A stretch of DNA of 64,000 nt from Phycisphaerales bacterium (GTDB lineage: Bacteria; Planctomycetota; Phycisphaerae; UBA1845). Each line of letters begins with the position of its first letter. Position 1 is the first letter of the stretch. The stretch spans positions 6,296-70,295 of the forward strand of contig JACKHH010000018.1 of NCBI GenBank assembly GCA_020639095.1. Reading direction: 5' to 3'. Positions 24,097 through 32,527 of this stretch are shown here, piece by piece. A model generated the notes under the pieces. That model had not been told where the DNA came from, did not search any database, and saw only the letters and a list, made by a program, of their open reading frames with translations. The position numbers and the translations under genes are program-made.

Positions 24097-24135
24097 ACTT
24101 TCCCCCGCTCCCTGACGGTCGCGGCTCGGATTAGT
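24097..24135 (-). repeat. P4 repeat, supplies stop of the AAC(3)-like gene
   Basis: ACTTTCCCCCGCTCCCTGAC then GGTCGCGGCTCGGATTAG. On the minus strand the TAA of CTAATCCGAGCC is the stop codon of the gene at 24131-24949. Confidence 0.8.
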
Positions 24136-24949
24136 CTGGTCCTCCGTTTGCGGCATCGCGGCATCTTGCGCATGTCGGCGAACATGCCAACGACATCGGG
24201 TTCTCCGCGATGGCTGCCCGTGTTGCCCGGATCACTTCCTGCATGGCGATTCTGCGCACGACGGCATTGCCGATCTTCGTCTCGCACAATTCTCTGATGT
24301 ATGGTGCCAACGCGTTAAAGCCCGCGCTGCATCCGCCGACACGCACGCGCTGCACGCTGCCGTCCGCGACCATCGCCCAGCGGATGAACGTTCGTCTGCC
24401 CGCGCGTATTTCGCCGTAGTGCGCTGTTGTGCACGACGTATAGTCGGTCCCGATGTGTACCACCTCGCCATCATCGTCCGCCATGCGCGCGATGGGCGCC
24501 ATTGGTTCATCCCAGCTTTGATTCGCGACGTAGCCGGCTGCGTTGTCTCCGACGGCTGCGATTGACGACAACGGGTGGTCGCTGCGGATCGCGCCCGACA
24601 GCTTTCGCACCGCGTCCGCCACCGCGCCGATGTCACGCGCGACGGGCATGTCGAGCGTGAATGGCGTCGGATGCGCGTCGCCAAGTCGGTCTGTGTCGTA
24701 GTCGCAGCCATTGTTTGTTGGTCGATCATCGCGCGGTGGAATAGCAGCCGGTGCGTAGGTAAACGTCGGCACGAGCACGGTTGTTGCGATCTCCGCGAGC
24801 GCTTGTGCGACCGTATCTGCTCCCCCGTCCACATGGCCGAGGCTGCGGAGCGACGCGTGGACGATGCATCGCCGATTGCGCAAACCGGCGCGCTCGAATC
24901 CTGCGATGAGTTCGTCTTTGCCAAGGTTCACGGTAACATTTGTCCACAC
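24131..24949 (-). CDS. AAC(3)-family N-acetyltransferase-like protein
   Basis: A 272-residue protein of the aminoglycoside 3-N-acetyltransferase fold family (AAC(3)/YokD). Family landmarks are VHASLRSLGHVDGGADTVAQAL near the N-terminus, VLVPTFTY, RSDHPLSSIAAVGDNA (with the conserved His of the family) and VVHIGTDYTSCTTAHYGE. Many members of this family act on substrates other than aminoglycosides, and there is no mobile or resistance context, so a resistance role should not be assumed. The C-terminus has a Cys cluster, LACSPTCARC, that I cannot place. The stop codon falls in a P4 repeat, so the original C-terminus may have differed. Confidence 0.8.
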   Translation of the reverse strand: MWTNVTVNLGKDELIAGFERAGLRNRRCIVHASLRSLGHVDGGADTVAQALAEIATTVLVPTFTYAPAAIPPRDDRPTNNGCDYDTDRLGDAHPTPFTLDMPVARDIGAVADAVRKLSGAIRSDHPLSSIAAVGDNAAGYVANQSWDEPMAPIARMADDDGEVVHIGTDYTSCTTAHYGEIRAGRRTFIRWAMVADGSVQRVRVGGCSAGFNALAPYIRELCETKIGNAVVRRIAMQEVIRATRAAIAENPMSLACSPTCARCRDAANGGPD

Positions 24950-25166
24950 GCTGCGCCGCGCGGCGCTTTACGCGTAGCACTATAGCGGGCGGTGGAGAAG
25001 CGCCAACGCATGCGCGAGGCTGCCCCCGGACTTGGTGCCCGGAGTTCTGATCTGCGCGAAAGCGTTCATTTGTGTTGGTGGTTGCGACGTTGCGAGGTGT
25101 TGTCGTCGCGGCTAGTTTGGCGGCGTTTGCGACGTTGGTCAGGCACATCAGCCAAGGAGTCTTGCG

Positions 25167-26702
25167 ATGGCGGGGAAATCACGCGAGGTGTTTGTCGGCG
25201 TGGACAGTGGGACGCAGTCGACCAAGGTGCTTTTGGTGGATGGCGACACGGGTGCGGTGCTCGGTTCCGGCAGCGCGGCGCACGAGCTGATCGGCGGGCT
25301 TCCGCCGGGCCATCTCGAACAGCAACCGGCTGACTGGTTCGCCGCGGTCGAAACGGCAATGAAAAGCGCATTCGCGAGTTGCGACGCATCGCCGGGCGAC
25401 GTGCGTGGGATTGGTGTTTCCGGTCAGCAGCATGGTTTCGTCGCGCTGGGCAAGGACGGGGCCGTGATTCGCCCCGCGAAGTTATGGTGCGACACGTCAA
25501 CGGCTGGTCAGTGCGATGCAATTCTCGCGAAGCTTGGTGGGCTCGAACGCTGCATTGCGCTTACCGGCAACGGCCTCCCGCCGGGGTTTACCGCGTCGAA
25601 GATCGCGTGGCTCAAGGAGACGGAACCGGAGAACTACAAGCGACTCGCGCGCGTGTTGTTGCCGCACGATTACCTGAACTACCGGCTCAGCGGTGTGCAG
25701 CGGATGGAGTGCGGCGACGCTTCGGGCACTGCGTTGCTCAATGTGCGCCAGCGCACATGGTGCGCGGAGATGATCGCGGCGGTCGATGGTGACCTTGCGA
25801 ACAAGCTTCCACCGTTGATGCCACCCGACGAGCCCTGGGGAACCCTTTCCACGGAGATCGCAGCCCGTTGGGAAATGCCAACGGATGCCATCGTGAGTCC
25901 CGGCGGGGGGGATAACATGATGTCGGCGATCGGTACCGGCAACGTCGCCGACGGTGTGGTCACCGTGAGCTTGGGCACGTCGGGGACGATTTTCGCGTAT
26001 TCGTCGAGTCCGGTCGTCGATCCCAAGGGCGAAGTGGCTGCGTTCTGCGACAGCACGGGCGCGTGGTTGCCCTTGGTCTGTACGATGAACGTGACCGTTG
26101 CGACGGAACTGACCAAGCAGCTCTTTGGCATGGACACGCCCGCGTTGGAATCAGCCGTTCAAAGCGTGCCCGCCGGTGCGAACGGGCTCATGCTGGTTCC
26201 CTATTTCGAGGGCGAACGCACGCCCAACGTGCCGAACGGTACCGGCGTGTGGTTTGGCGCGAATCGCACGACGCACACGCCGGCGCACTTCGCGAGGGCG
26301 GCGATGGAGGGCGCAACGCTGGGGTTGGCATACGGTTTGAATCGCTTCCGCGAACTGGGGATTTCGCCAAGCGAAATCCGCCTTACCGGAGGGGGATCGA
26401 AGAGTCCCGCGTGGCGGCAAATCTGCGCCGACGTGTTCGACACGCCGGTGGTTTGCCTGAAGCAAAGCGAGTCTGCCGCGTTCGGCGGAGCGCTGCAGGC
26501 GAAGTGGATTCATGCACGTCAGGCCGACAGTTCCGCATCCATTGCCGACCTTGCCAACGCGTGGGTACAATTGGAACGTGCCACACAATGCGCGCCCGAG
26601 GCAACCAGCACGGCGAAGTACGCCAAGCTGTCGGAGTTGCATGGTGAAGTTTCCCAAGCACTCCGAAGTGCGTTCGACCGGCACCGCATGCTGCTTCAAT
26701 AG
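25167..26702 (+). CDS. xylB: Xylulokinase
   Basis: A 511-residue FGGY kinase that phosphorylates D-xylulose with ATP. The N-terminal phosphate motif reads FVGVDSGTQSTKVLLVD. ISVSGQQHGFVAL-like GIGVSGQQHGF is the xylulokinase signature around the substrate site, and LWCDTSTAGQC follows. The C-terminal half has VSPGGGDNMMSAIGTG, VSLGTSGTIFAYS and RLTGGGSKSPAWRQICADVF (adenine-binding GGGS). The length matches XylB (about 490-520). AAGGAG lies about eight bases before the ATG. XylA is encoded 1.4 kb further on the other strand, so together they would turn xylose into xylulose 5-phosphate. Confidence 0.92.
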   Translation: MAGKSREVFVGVDSGTQSTKVLLVDGDTGAVLGSGSAAHELIGGLPPGHLEQQPADWFAAVETAMKSAFASCDASPGDVRGIGVSGQQHGFVALGKDGAVIRPAKLWCDTSTAGQCDAILAKLGGLERCIALTGNGLPPGFTASKIAWLKETEPENYKRLARVLLPHDYLNYRLSGVQRMECGDASGTALLNVRQRTWCAEMIAAVDGDLANKLPPLMPPDEPWGTLSTEIAARWEMPTDAIVSPGGGDNMMSAIGTGNVADGVVTVSLGTSGTIFAYSSSPVVDPKGEVAAFCDSTGAWLPLVCTMNVTVATELTKQLFGMDTPALESAVQSVPAGANGLMLVPYFEGERTPNVPNGTGVWFGANRTTHTPAHFARAAMEGATLGLAYGLNRFRELGISPSEIRLTGGGSKSPAWRQICADVFDTPVVCLKQSESAAFGGALQAKWIHARQADSSASIADLANAWVQLERATQCAPEATSTAKYAKLSELHGEVSQALRSAFDRHRMLLQ

Positions 26703-26744
26703 CACTTGTGGCGGCAAGTGTTGCTTCCGTCTTAGGAAATCAGT

Positions 26745-27641
26745 ATGAGGGACAATACCATGCCTGTCTATCGAGCCGAAACACGACGTCAGAAGAACGC
26801 CATCAGCGGCGCGATCATCATGTCGGACCCGAATACAGGCATCATGCTCATGTTTCTTGGCAAGGGCGGGTTGCCGTCCAACGGAGGCTGGCATGAAACG
26901 CTGGAGGAAGCGCAGGCGGAGGCGCACGCGATTCTCGGAATCGAACCAGCGGATTGGGTCGAACTTCCCGATGCGCCGGCTGCGGTCGGCGAGGCGATGA
27001 AGGCCACGATGTCTGCTCTTGATGCTCTTTCCGGTGCGGGAATCGACCTGCCGGACGTTGCAGCGTATGAGGCTGACATGATCGCCAAGGCTCGAGCATT
27101 CTATGGTGACGACCTGATTGACGATTCCTTGGCTGCGGACGAAGTGGACGAGGTCGATGTTGGGGCGCTCGCTGAACGCCATACCCGCGACTATCAGGTT
27201 TTCGCGGAGTATTCGCAGTTCTACATTTGGGATATTGGCATCGATCCCGGCGCCCCCTGCGATTACGACGATGAAGATTGCAGTCGACGCGTGAAGGTCG
27301 CGGAGCAGTGCGTCGTAATCATGCCCGAACGCGATGATACGGTTCCGGTGCAATTCGAGGTGCGCCCTGATGAGCCGCAGCGCGACGACGATGCTTGGGA
27401 CCACGTGGTAGAGTGCAGCATCGACCTGCCGACAGGGCGGTTGCAGATTAGCACGGTTTCGTGTGGTGATGTAGCAAATTGGCGGGTGCCGCCAGGAAGT
27501 TATCGCGTGCGCGCCAGCTTCGGCAAGCTCGGCGAAGTCGATGCGAATCGCCTCGACGGCAACGACCACTACCGCGTGGTGCTGTGGCCCGGCGACGCGA
27601 TTGCTCTCACCGTACTGAAACAGTGGACGCCGGGTGGTTGA
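26745..27641 (+). CDS. Hypothetical protein with C-terminal ComJ-like domain
   Basis: A 298-residue acidic protein without signal peptide or membrane segment. The N-terminal part (about 5-65, AIIMSDPNTGIMLMFLGKGG, GGWHETLEEAQAEAHAILGI) looks like a small alpha/beta fold. The middle is acidic (DDSLAADEVDEVDVG). The C-terminal 135 residues, starting DYQVFAEYSQFYIWDIG and containing DAWDHVVECSIDLPTGRLQI, WRVPPGSYRVRASFG and HYRVVLWPG, resemble a beta-rich domain found in many unannotated actinobacterial and planctomycete proteins, sometimes linked to ComJ or immunity proteins. I infer this from pattern only. It starts 42 bases after xylB on the same strand. Confidence 0.65.
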   Translation: MRDNTMPVYRAETRRQKNAISGAIIMSDPNTGIMLMFLGKGGLPSNGGWHETLEEAQAEAHAILGIEPADWVELPDAPAAVGEAMKATMSALDALSGAGIDLPDVAAYEADMIAKARAFYGDDLIDDSLAADEVDEVDVGALAERHTRDYQVFAEYSQFYIWDIGIDPGAPCDYDDEDCSRRVKVAEQCVVIMPERDDTVPVQFEVRPDEPQRDDDAWDHVVECSIDLPTGRLQISTVSCGDVANWRVPPGSYRVRASFGKLGEVDANRLDGNDHYRVVLWPGDAIALTVLKQWTPGG

Positions 27642-27674
27642 ACATACGTTAGTGCGCACGACCACCCGTATCGG

Positions 27675-27962
27675 CTACGTGGCACCCAAGTCTCGGACAA
27701 ACCAATTGCCCGGTTGAATCTCGTCGCGCGGTGTACCCGTGGTGGTTGCAAGAATTGGCACGAGTCGTTCCCAAAGGTCGGCTGGGACCGTCGCCCCTGA
27801 TTCCTCAAGTTTGCAGCCAATCAGAAAGTGCAGTTCACCAGCCGTGAAGTCGAAATGCCACCGTGACCTGTTCGGGTGCAGGGACTCGATATCTTCGCTG
27901 CTCAGCGATACGCCGAACTCAGCCTCTACGCGAAGGAATATCTCAAGAATGTCGATGCCCAT
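27675..27962 (-). CDS. Small acyl-carrier-protein-like hypothetical protein
   Basis: A 95-residue protein started at ATG 27962. MGIDILEIFLRVEAEFGVSLSSEDIESL resembles the first helix region of acyl carrier-like proteins that planctomycetes often encode as stand-alone genes. However, the DSL motif needed for phosphopantetheine is not seen, so it is probably not a working carrier. The C-terminus reads DEIQPGNWFVRDLGAT. It converges on the 298-residue gene, 33 bases away. Upstream codons to 28097 come from P5/P4 repeats and were excluded. Confidence 0.6.
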   Translation of the reverse strand: MGIDILEIFLRVEAEFGVSLSSEDIESLHPNRSRWHFDFTAGELHFLIGCKLEESGATVPADLWERLVPILATTTGTPRDEIQPGNWFVRDLGAT

Positions 27963-28014
27963 TTGACCTTGCCCGCTACCGACGATGCTGATTCGCACCG
28001 CGGGCCCTGCCTGC

Positions 28015-28134
28015 TTGTGGTGCAGGCATCCTGCCTGCTTCGCGAAACGAGGGCCGCAGTCGCAATCGCTCTGCCCTCTGCATTCTGAACTCTGCACTTT
28101 CCCCCGCTCCCTGACAGTCGCGGCTCGGATTGGG
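28015..28134. repeat. P5 + heptamers + P4 composite repeat
   Basis: TTGTGGTGCAGGCATCCTGC starts the P5 hairpin (28015-28038). Heptamers GCTCTGC, CCTCTGC, ATTCTGA, ACTCTGC fill 28068-28095. The P4 string ACTTTCCCCCGCTCCCTGAC then CGCGGCTCGGATT ends at 28131. It begins immediately after the stop codon of xylA (28137-28139). Confidence 0.82.
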
Positions 28135-28136
28135 CC

Positions 28137-29453
28137 TTACCGCATATACTCGTTCAGGATATTCTCAAGACGCTCCTGGCCGCCGCTTTGGGTTTCGGGT
28201 TCGCCGTGTTTTAGGACAAACGCTTCCAGCGCGGCGAAGTCGGCCTTTCCGTTCTCAATGTCCTTGCCGAAGGTTTCATCCCAACCGGCATAGCGCTTGC
28301 GAACGTTTTCGGCGAAACCGCCATCTTCAAGCATCTTCGCGGCGATCTTCAAGCCGCGGGCGAACGCGTCCATCGCGCCGATGTGCGCATGGAACAGGTC
28401 AATCGGCTCGGTCGACTGTCTGCGGAGTTTCGCGTCGAAGTTTAACCCGCCGGTCGTGAACCCGCCGCCGCGCAGCACCGTATACATCGCGAGCGCGCAG
28501 TCGTAGATGTTCAGCGGAAACTGGTCGGTATCCCAACCCAGCAGCATGTCGCCGCGGTTCGCATCGATCGATCCGAGCAGATCGTTGGCCACGCAGTATT
28601 CTAGTTCGTGGACGAACGTATGACCCGCGAGCGTCGCGTGGTTGGCTTCGATGTTGAGCTTGAAGTGATCGGTCAGCCCGTACTTGAGCAGGAACGCGTG
28701 GCAACCGGCAGCGTCGAAATCGTACTGGTGCTTCGTGGGCTCCTTGGGTTTCGGTTCGATGTACATCTGGAAGGTTGCGCCGAGTTTTTTGCGGTAATCG
28801 GCCGCCAGATGCATCATCCGCGCGAGGTGGTCGAGTTCGCGGCCCATGTCGGTGTTGAGCAGCGTATCGTAGCCCTCGCGTCCGCCCCAGAACACGTAGC
28901 CCGCACCGCCGAGTTCGTGCGTGATTTCCATGGCTTTCTTGATCTGTGCCGCCGCGTATGCGAAGACGTGCGGCGAGGGGTTGGTCGCAGCCCCGGCCAT
29001 GAATCGCGGATGCGTGAAGCAATTGCTCGTGCCCCAGAGCAGCTTCACGCCGGTGTCGTCTTGCAATTGCTTGGCTTTTCCGGCGATGACGTCGAGGCGT
29101 TTGTTTGTTTCCGCGAGTGTTTCGGCTTCCGGGGCGATGTCGCGATCGTGAAAGCACCAATAGGGCACGCCGAGCTTGGTGAAGAATTCAAACGCGGCAT
29201 CGAGCGTGGCGTGGGCAGCCGCCATCGCGTCGGTGGTTCCGTTGTAATTGCGGACCATCGTGCCCACGCCGAAGGGGTCGCCGCCGAGATTCTTGAATGT
29301 GTGCCAGTAGCAGACGGCGAAACGCAGGTGCTCAGCCATGGTTTTGCCAAGAACCTTCTCGCTCGCGTTGTAGTGCTTGAAGGTGAGCGCGTCCTTCGAG
29401 TCGGGCCCGGCGTAGGCGATCGGTGCGTTTACTTCCGGGAAATAGGCGGCCAT
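28137..29453 (-). CDS. xylA: Xylose isomerase
   Basis: A 438-residue class II xylose isomerase that converts D-xylose to D-xylulose. The catalytic His-Asp pair is in PYWCFHDRDIAPE. Metal and substrate residues follow in YVFWGGREGYDTLLNTDMG, MYIEPKPKEPTKHQYDFDA (metal Glu), KLNIEANHATLAGHTFVHE (metal Glu and His) and LGSIDANRGDMLLGWDTDQFP (metal Asp cluster). Length and the long N-terminal part are those of the class II enzymes. It acts in the cytoplasm. It lies downstream of the GH39-like gene on the same strand, with a P2 repeat (29526-29577) between them. Confidence 0.95.
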   Translation of the reverse strand: MAAYFPEVNAPIAYAGPDSKDALTFKHYNASEKVLGKTMAEHLRFAVCYWHTFKNLGGDPFGVGTMVRNYNGTTDAMAAAHATLDAAFEFFTKLGVPYWCFHDRDIAPEAETLAETNKRLDVIAGKAKQLQDDTGVKLLWGTSNCFTHPRFMAGAATNPSPHVFAYAAAQIKKAMEITHELGGAGYVFWGGREGYDTLLNTDMGRELDHLARMMHLAADYRKKLGATFQMYIEPKPKEPTKHQYDFDAAGCHAFLLKYGLTDHFKLNIEANHATLAGHTFVHELEYCVANDLLGSIDANRGDMLLGWDTDQFPLNIYDCALAMYTVLRGGGFTTGGLNFDAKLRRQSTEPIDLFHAHIGAMDAFARGLKIAAKMLEDGGFAENVRKRYAGWDETFGKDIENGKADFAALEAFVLKHGEPETQSGGQERLENILNEYMR

Positions 29454-29525
29454 GGTTTGCTCCTTGCGACGTTGCGAAGTATGGCGGATCGTCCGATTGT
29501 CGTTGTGGGCCAGACCCAGATGTCA

Positions 29526-29577
29526 TGTGGGACCGGTTCTCTAGCCGGTCAGACCGGTTGGAAAACCGGTCCCACAA
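29526..29577. repeat. Palindromic repeat P2, between GH39-like gene and xylA
   Basis: TGTGGGACCGGTTCTCTAGC, centre GGTCAGACCGG, then GAAAACCGGTCCCACAA. It is the third copy of the family. It could be transcribed as a hairpin between the two minus-strand genes. Confidence 0.87.
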
Positions 29578-29592
29578 AGTTATTGTTAACCC

Positions 29593-32430
29593 CTACCCGC
29601 GAACCAGCGTCGGTGCGATCTTCACCTGCACCGGCAAGCGGTATTGCTGCATCCCCATCGTGCCGGCGCTGAAGGTGATTTCATAATCGCCCGGTGCAGC
29701 GTCTTCCGGTACGTTGATCATCGCGGGCATTTCGTTCGTAGTCATCGTCCAGCCCGGCGGGATCGTGTCAATGCGCACGCTGGTCATGGCGTCCTGCATG
29801 GTTGCGCTGATCGTCACGGTATCGCCGGGATGATATGCCGCCTGTGCGGGCGCAAGCACCACCGGCCAGTCTTTCGCGGCAATGCTGAATTCACCATCGC
29901 TTACAAGGTACACGGGCAGATTGTGCTCCATGCGCAGCACGGAAAGCCCGCGATCTTCCGTGACATTCGCGGGCTCAGCCATTGCGTTGAGGATCTTCGG
30001 TGTCGTGCCGTCAAACTTCAAGCCGATGAGCCGCGTGCGGTCCGATGGCCAGAGTGCGACGATCCTCCGTTCGCCATCGCGAAACGCAAACGCGACGATA
30101 TCGCTGCCGAGGTCGAGCGATTTCTCAAACTTGGCATTTCCCAGGAGCGTGCCGACGGCAGCCAGCGCCCGATAGCCGATCTTGGGCGTGAGGTCCTGGC
30201 GGATCAATCCGAAATGGTGCTCGTTGTAGAACGGGTCAGTTCCGTCCTCGCGGAAATCGTACCACGCGACGGTGCGCGTCGCCGGCGCCGCCAATGCCGA
30301 GACATATGTGCGCGCGACGTAACCGGCTTGCTCGCGTTCGGTGAGTCCGCCGATGTTGCTGGGCCAGCCCATCTCGGTGATCCAAACGTCCTTGCCGCCC
30401 GCGAGCTTGCTCGTGTCCTGCAATTCGTTGATGAAACCCCGCGGGTCGAGCGCGTGGCGGTAGGGGTGTACGGTGATCGCGTCGAACGGCGGATCGTGTT
30501 CGAGCACGAGCTTGATGAACTTCGTGTCGATGCCCGCGGTCGAGCAGATGAGCACCTGCGCATCGGGGTCGGTTTCCTTGATCGCGTGGTAGGCTGCGAT
30601 GCACAGCTTGGCGTAGAGTTCCTTGGGCCCCGGCCAGAAGAAAATGTTCGGCTCGTTCCAGATTTCCCAATGGTGGATGCGATCCTTGTAGCGCCCGACG
30701 ACAGTGCGCAGGTAGTTGCAGTAGGGTTCGATGAATTCCTCGGTCATCGGCTGGCCCGTCCACTCGGTCCAGTAGCACATCAGCCCGTACACACTGATGC
30801 CGTGCTCCGTGGCGGTGTCGACGAGTTGATCGAAGAAGGAGAAGTCGAACTCGCCCTTGGTTTTTTCAATCCAGTTCCAGTGGAACTCCTCGCGCGTCCA
30901 CTTCACACCGGCGGCATTGGCGAGTTGGCACATTTTGGTCATCCACGCCTTGGCTTCGGGATTGTCGTGGAAGCGGTAGAGGTACATGCCTACGCCCATA
31001 CGACTCGCAGGGTCGAGCGTAGCGTCAATGTTCGCGGTGTCGGCGCGTGCGATGGTGACGGTGACGGGGGTGCTGGCGATCTCGTTGTGGATGCCGGTGC
31101 TAAAGGTGAAGCAGCCTGCGAGCATGGTGGCGTCGCCGAAGGGGCAGTACAGGCTGCACGTCTGATCGCGATCGGCGTCCGGCGCGTCGAGATACACGAC
31201 GCCTTCGCGCAGCGTGCGATCAAACGAGCCGATGGTGTAGGTGAGTTGGCTCGGGAAAGTCTGCGTCGGGCCCATATTCAGCAGGCTGCGGATGCGGATG
31301 TCGAAGCGCACGTTGCCGTCATCGACGGCGGTGACGGTGGGTTGAACGATAACGCGCTGGTCGGGGCTGTAGTCGGTCACAAAACGCAGCGACTTGAGCT
31401 TGATCGTTCCGCTTGCGGAGTCGCCGTCCGCGCGACGCACGCCAATGTTTTCCAAGCGCAACGGGTAGCGCACGATGCCATCATTCTCGCCGCCTTCGTA
31501 GCGCCAGGTGTGCATGTCGCCCAGTTCAACTTCGAAGTTCTGCTCTCCGCGTTTGTCGAGTTTGCCCAGCGTTTTGTGGAAGAACTGGAAGTGCGACCCG
31601 CACATTGCGGTGAGTTCGTGCCCGGTCGCGTCGCTCTCGACGGTGAGCAGGAGCGTTTGCGGTTTTCCCAGGATGCTCCGGCCATAGCCCAGCCCGCACG
31701 CGTCGTGGTCATCGTCGAAACGGTAGGACCAGGTTCCGTCGGTGAACGTGCTGTCCGCCGGTCCCTGTGGAGTCCACGGGTCGCCGGTGCGGAAATCCGA
31801 CTCGCGATACGTGGTGCGGGCGAGCGAACCGGTCTTGGCCGGTGTCGCGTTCGCGTCGGTGACCCAGGTGAGATCGTCGATAAGCAACTCGCCCACGAGC
31901 TTACCGCCGTCGGGTTGGATCAGGATGTCGAGTTGCTTGGCCGGTTCGTCGAACGCGCCGTCGCCGCCCCAGGAGTAAACCCAATCGCCAATGAGCACCT
32001 CGACCGCCTGCCAGCCGGGGTATTCGTAGCGCAGGTCTTTCTGGAATGTCTCACCCTTTGCGTCGACGCAGCGGATGATCATGTTGTTACCGCCCGGTTT
32101 GTTGAGCCACATGCGCACAGCCGCAACTTTGCGATCGGCGGGCATCGCGACCAGGGCAGCCACATAACTGCCTCCGCCCGAGAAATCGTGCTTCAGCGCC
32201 AGCACGCCGTCGCCCGTGCGCCCGCCGGTGTCGCGACGCTCCAGCGAACCCACCGCCCCGGGCCACTCCGGGCCGTTGCTGAACGACCAGTCCCGTTCAA
32301 AGGCCGCGGGATGATCAAACGACTCAATCGCACCGTCATCAGCCAAGACCGCTTCGGACCAAACACCCGTCAGAAGCAACGCAACACACATCGGCACCAA
32401 GCATTGAAGTATTCGCGTCGGGCGCATCAT
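29593..32430 (-). CDS. Large secreted clan GH-A glycoside hydrolase (GH39-like)
   Basis: About 945 residues if started at ATG 32430, which opens a signal peptide (LVPMCVALLLTGVWSEAVLA). Longer starts read into P4 and heptamer repeats. The first 400 residues are beta-rich: IESFDHPAAFERDWSF and YPGWQAVEVLIGDWVY resemble carbohydrate-binding jelly-rolls. The catalytic barrel begins near GVGMYLYRFHDNPEAKAW and holds KWTREEFHWNWIEKTKGEFD, HHWEIWNEPNIFFW (acid/base Glu) and DVWITEMGWPSNIGG (nucleophile Glu). The C-terminal part has an NEW3-like beta domain (PGWTMTTNEMPAMINVPEDA). It is similar in the catalytic part to 15841-18342. Xylan or arabinan side chains are plausible targets given xylA and xylB nearby. 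Confidence 0.82.
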   Translation of the reverse strand: MMRPTRILQCLVPMCVALLLTGVWSEAVLADDGAIESFDHPAAFERDWSFSNGPEWPGAVGSLERRDTGGRTGDGVLALKHDFSGGGSYVAALVAMPADRKVAAVRMWLNKPGGNNMIIRCVDAKGETFQKDLRYEYPGWQAVEVLIGDWVYSWGGDGAFDEPAKQLDILIQPDGGKLVGELLIDDLTWVTDANATPAKTGSLARTTYRESDFRTGDPWTPQGPADSTFTDGTWSYRFDDDHDACGLGYGRSILGKPQTLLLTVESDATGHELTAMCGSHFQFFHKTLGKLDKRGEQNFEVELGDMHTWRYEGGENDGIVRYPLRLENIGVRRADGDSASGTIKLKSLRFVTDYSPDQRVIVQPTVTAVDDGNVRFDIRIRSLLNMGPTQTFPSQLTYTIGSFDRTLREGVVYLDAPDADRDQTCSLYCPFGDATMLAGCFTFSTGIHNEIASTPVTVTIARADTANIDATLDPASRMGVGMYLYRFHDNPEAKAWMTKMCQLANAAGVKWTREEFHWNWIEKTKGEFDFSFFDQLVDTATEHGISVYGLMCYWTEWTGQPMTEEFIEPYCNYLRTVVGRYKDRIHHWEIWNEPNIFFWPGPKELYAKLCIAAYHAIKETDPDAQVLICSTAGIDTKFIKLVLEHDPPFDAITVHPYRHALDPRGFINELQDTSKLAGGKDVWITEMGWPSNIGGLTEREQAGYVARTYVSALAAPATRTVAWYDFREDGTDPFYNEHHFGLIRQDLTPKIGYRALAAVGTLLGNAKFEKSLDLGSDIVAFAFRDGERRIVALWPSDRTRLIGLKFDGTTPKILNAMAEPANVTEDRGLSVLRMEHNLPVYLVSDGEFSIAAKDWPVVLAPAQAAYHPGDTVTISATMQDAMTSVRIDTIPPGWTMTTNEMPAMINVPEDAAPGDYEITFSAGTMGMQQYRLPVQVKIAPTLVRG

Positions 32431-32431
32431 T

Positions 32432-32527
32432 ACTCTGCACTCTGAATTCTGCACTATGCACTGAAGTCCGCTCCCTGACGGTCGCGGCTCTGTTTTGTCA
32501 CTCGTCACTCGTCATTCATCATTACCG
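32432..32527. repeat. Heptamer arrays with P4 repeat
   Basis: Heptamers ACTCTGC, ACTCTGA, ATTCTGC, ACTATGC, ACTGAAG (32432-32466), then the P4 core CGCTCCCTGACGGTCGCGGC (from 32469), then heptamers ACTCGTC, ACTCGTC, ATTCATC (32500-32520). The array reaches the stop codon of the GH172 gene at 32522. Confidence 0.8.

Noticed and set aside
24131..24949. Aminoglycoside resistance gene
   Set aside because: The family match is real, but there is no mobile or resistance context and many members do not modify antibiotics.
26151..27665. Minus-strand frame of 504 codons spanning the end of xylB and the next gene
   Set aside because: It is antisense to xylB, whose identity is firm, and spans two plus-strand genes without any domain of its own.
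29644..32445. Long plus-strand open frame opposite the GH39-like gene (933 codons)
   Set aside because: Same reason: a high-GC shadow of a real gene with catalytic motifs on the minus strand.
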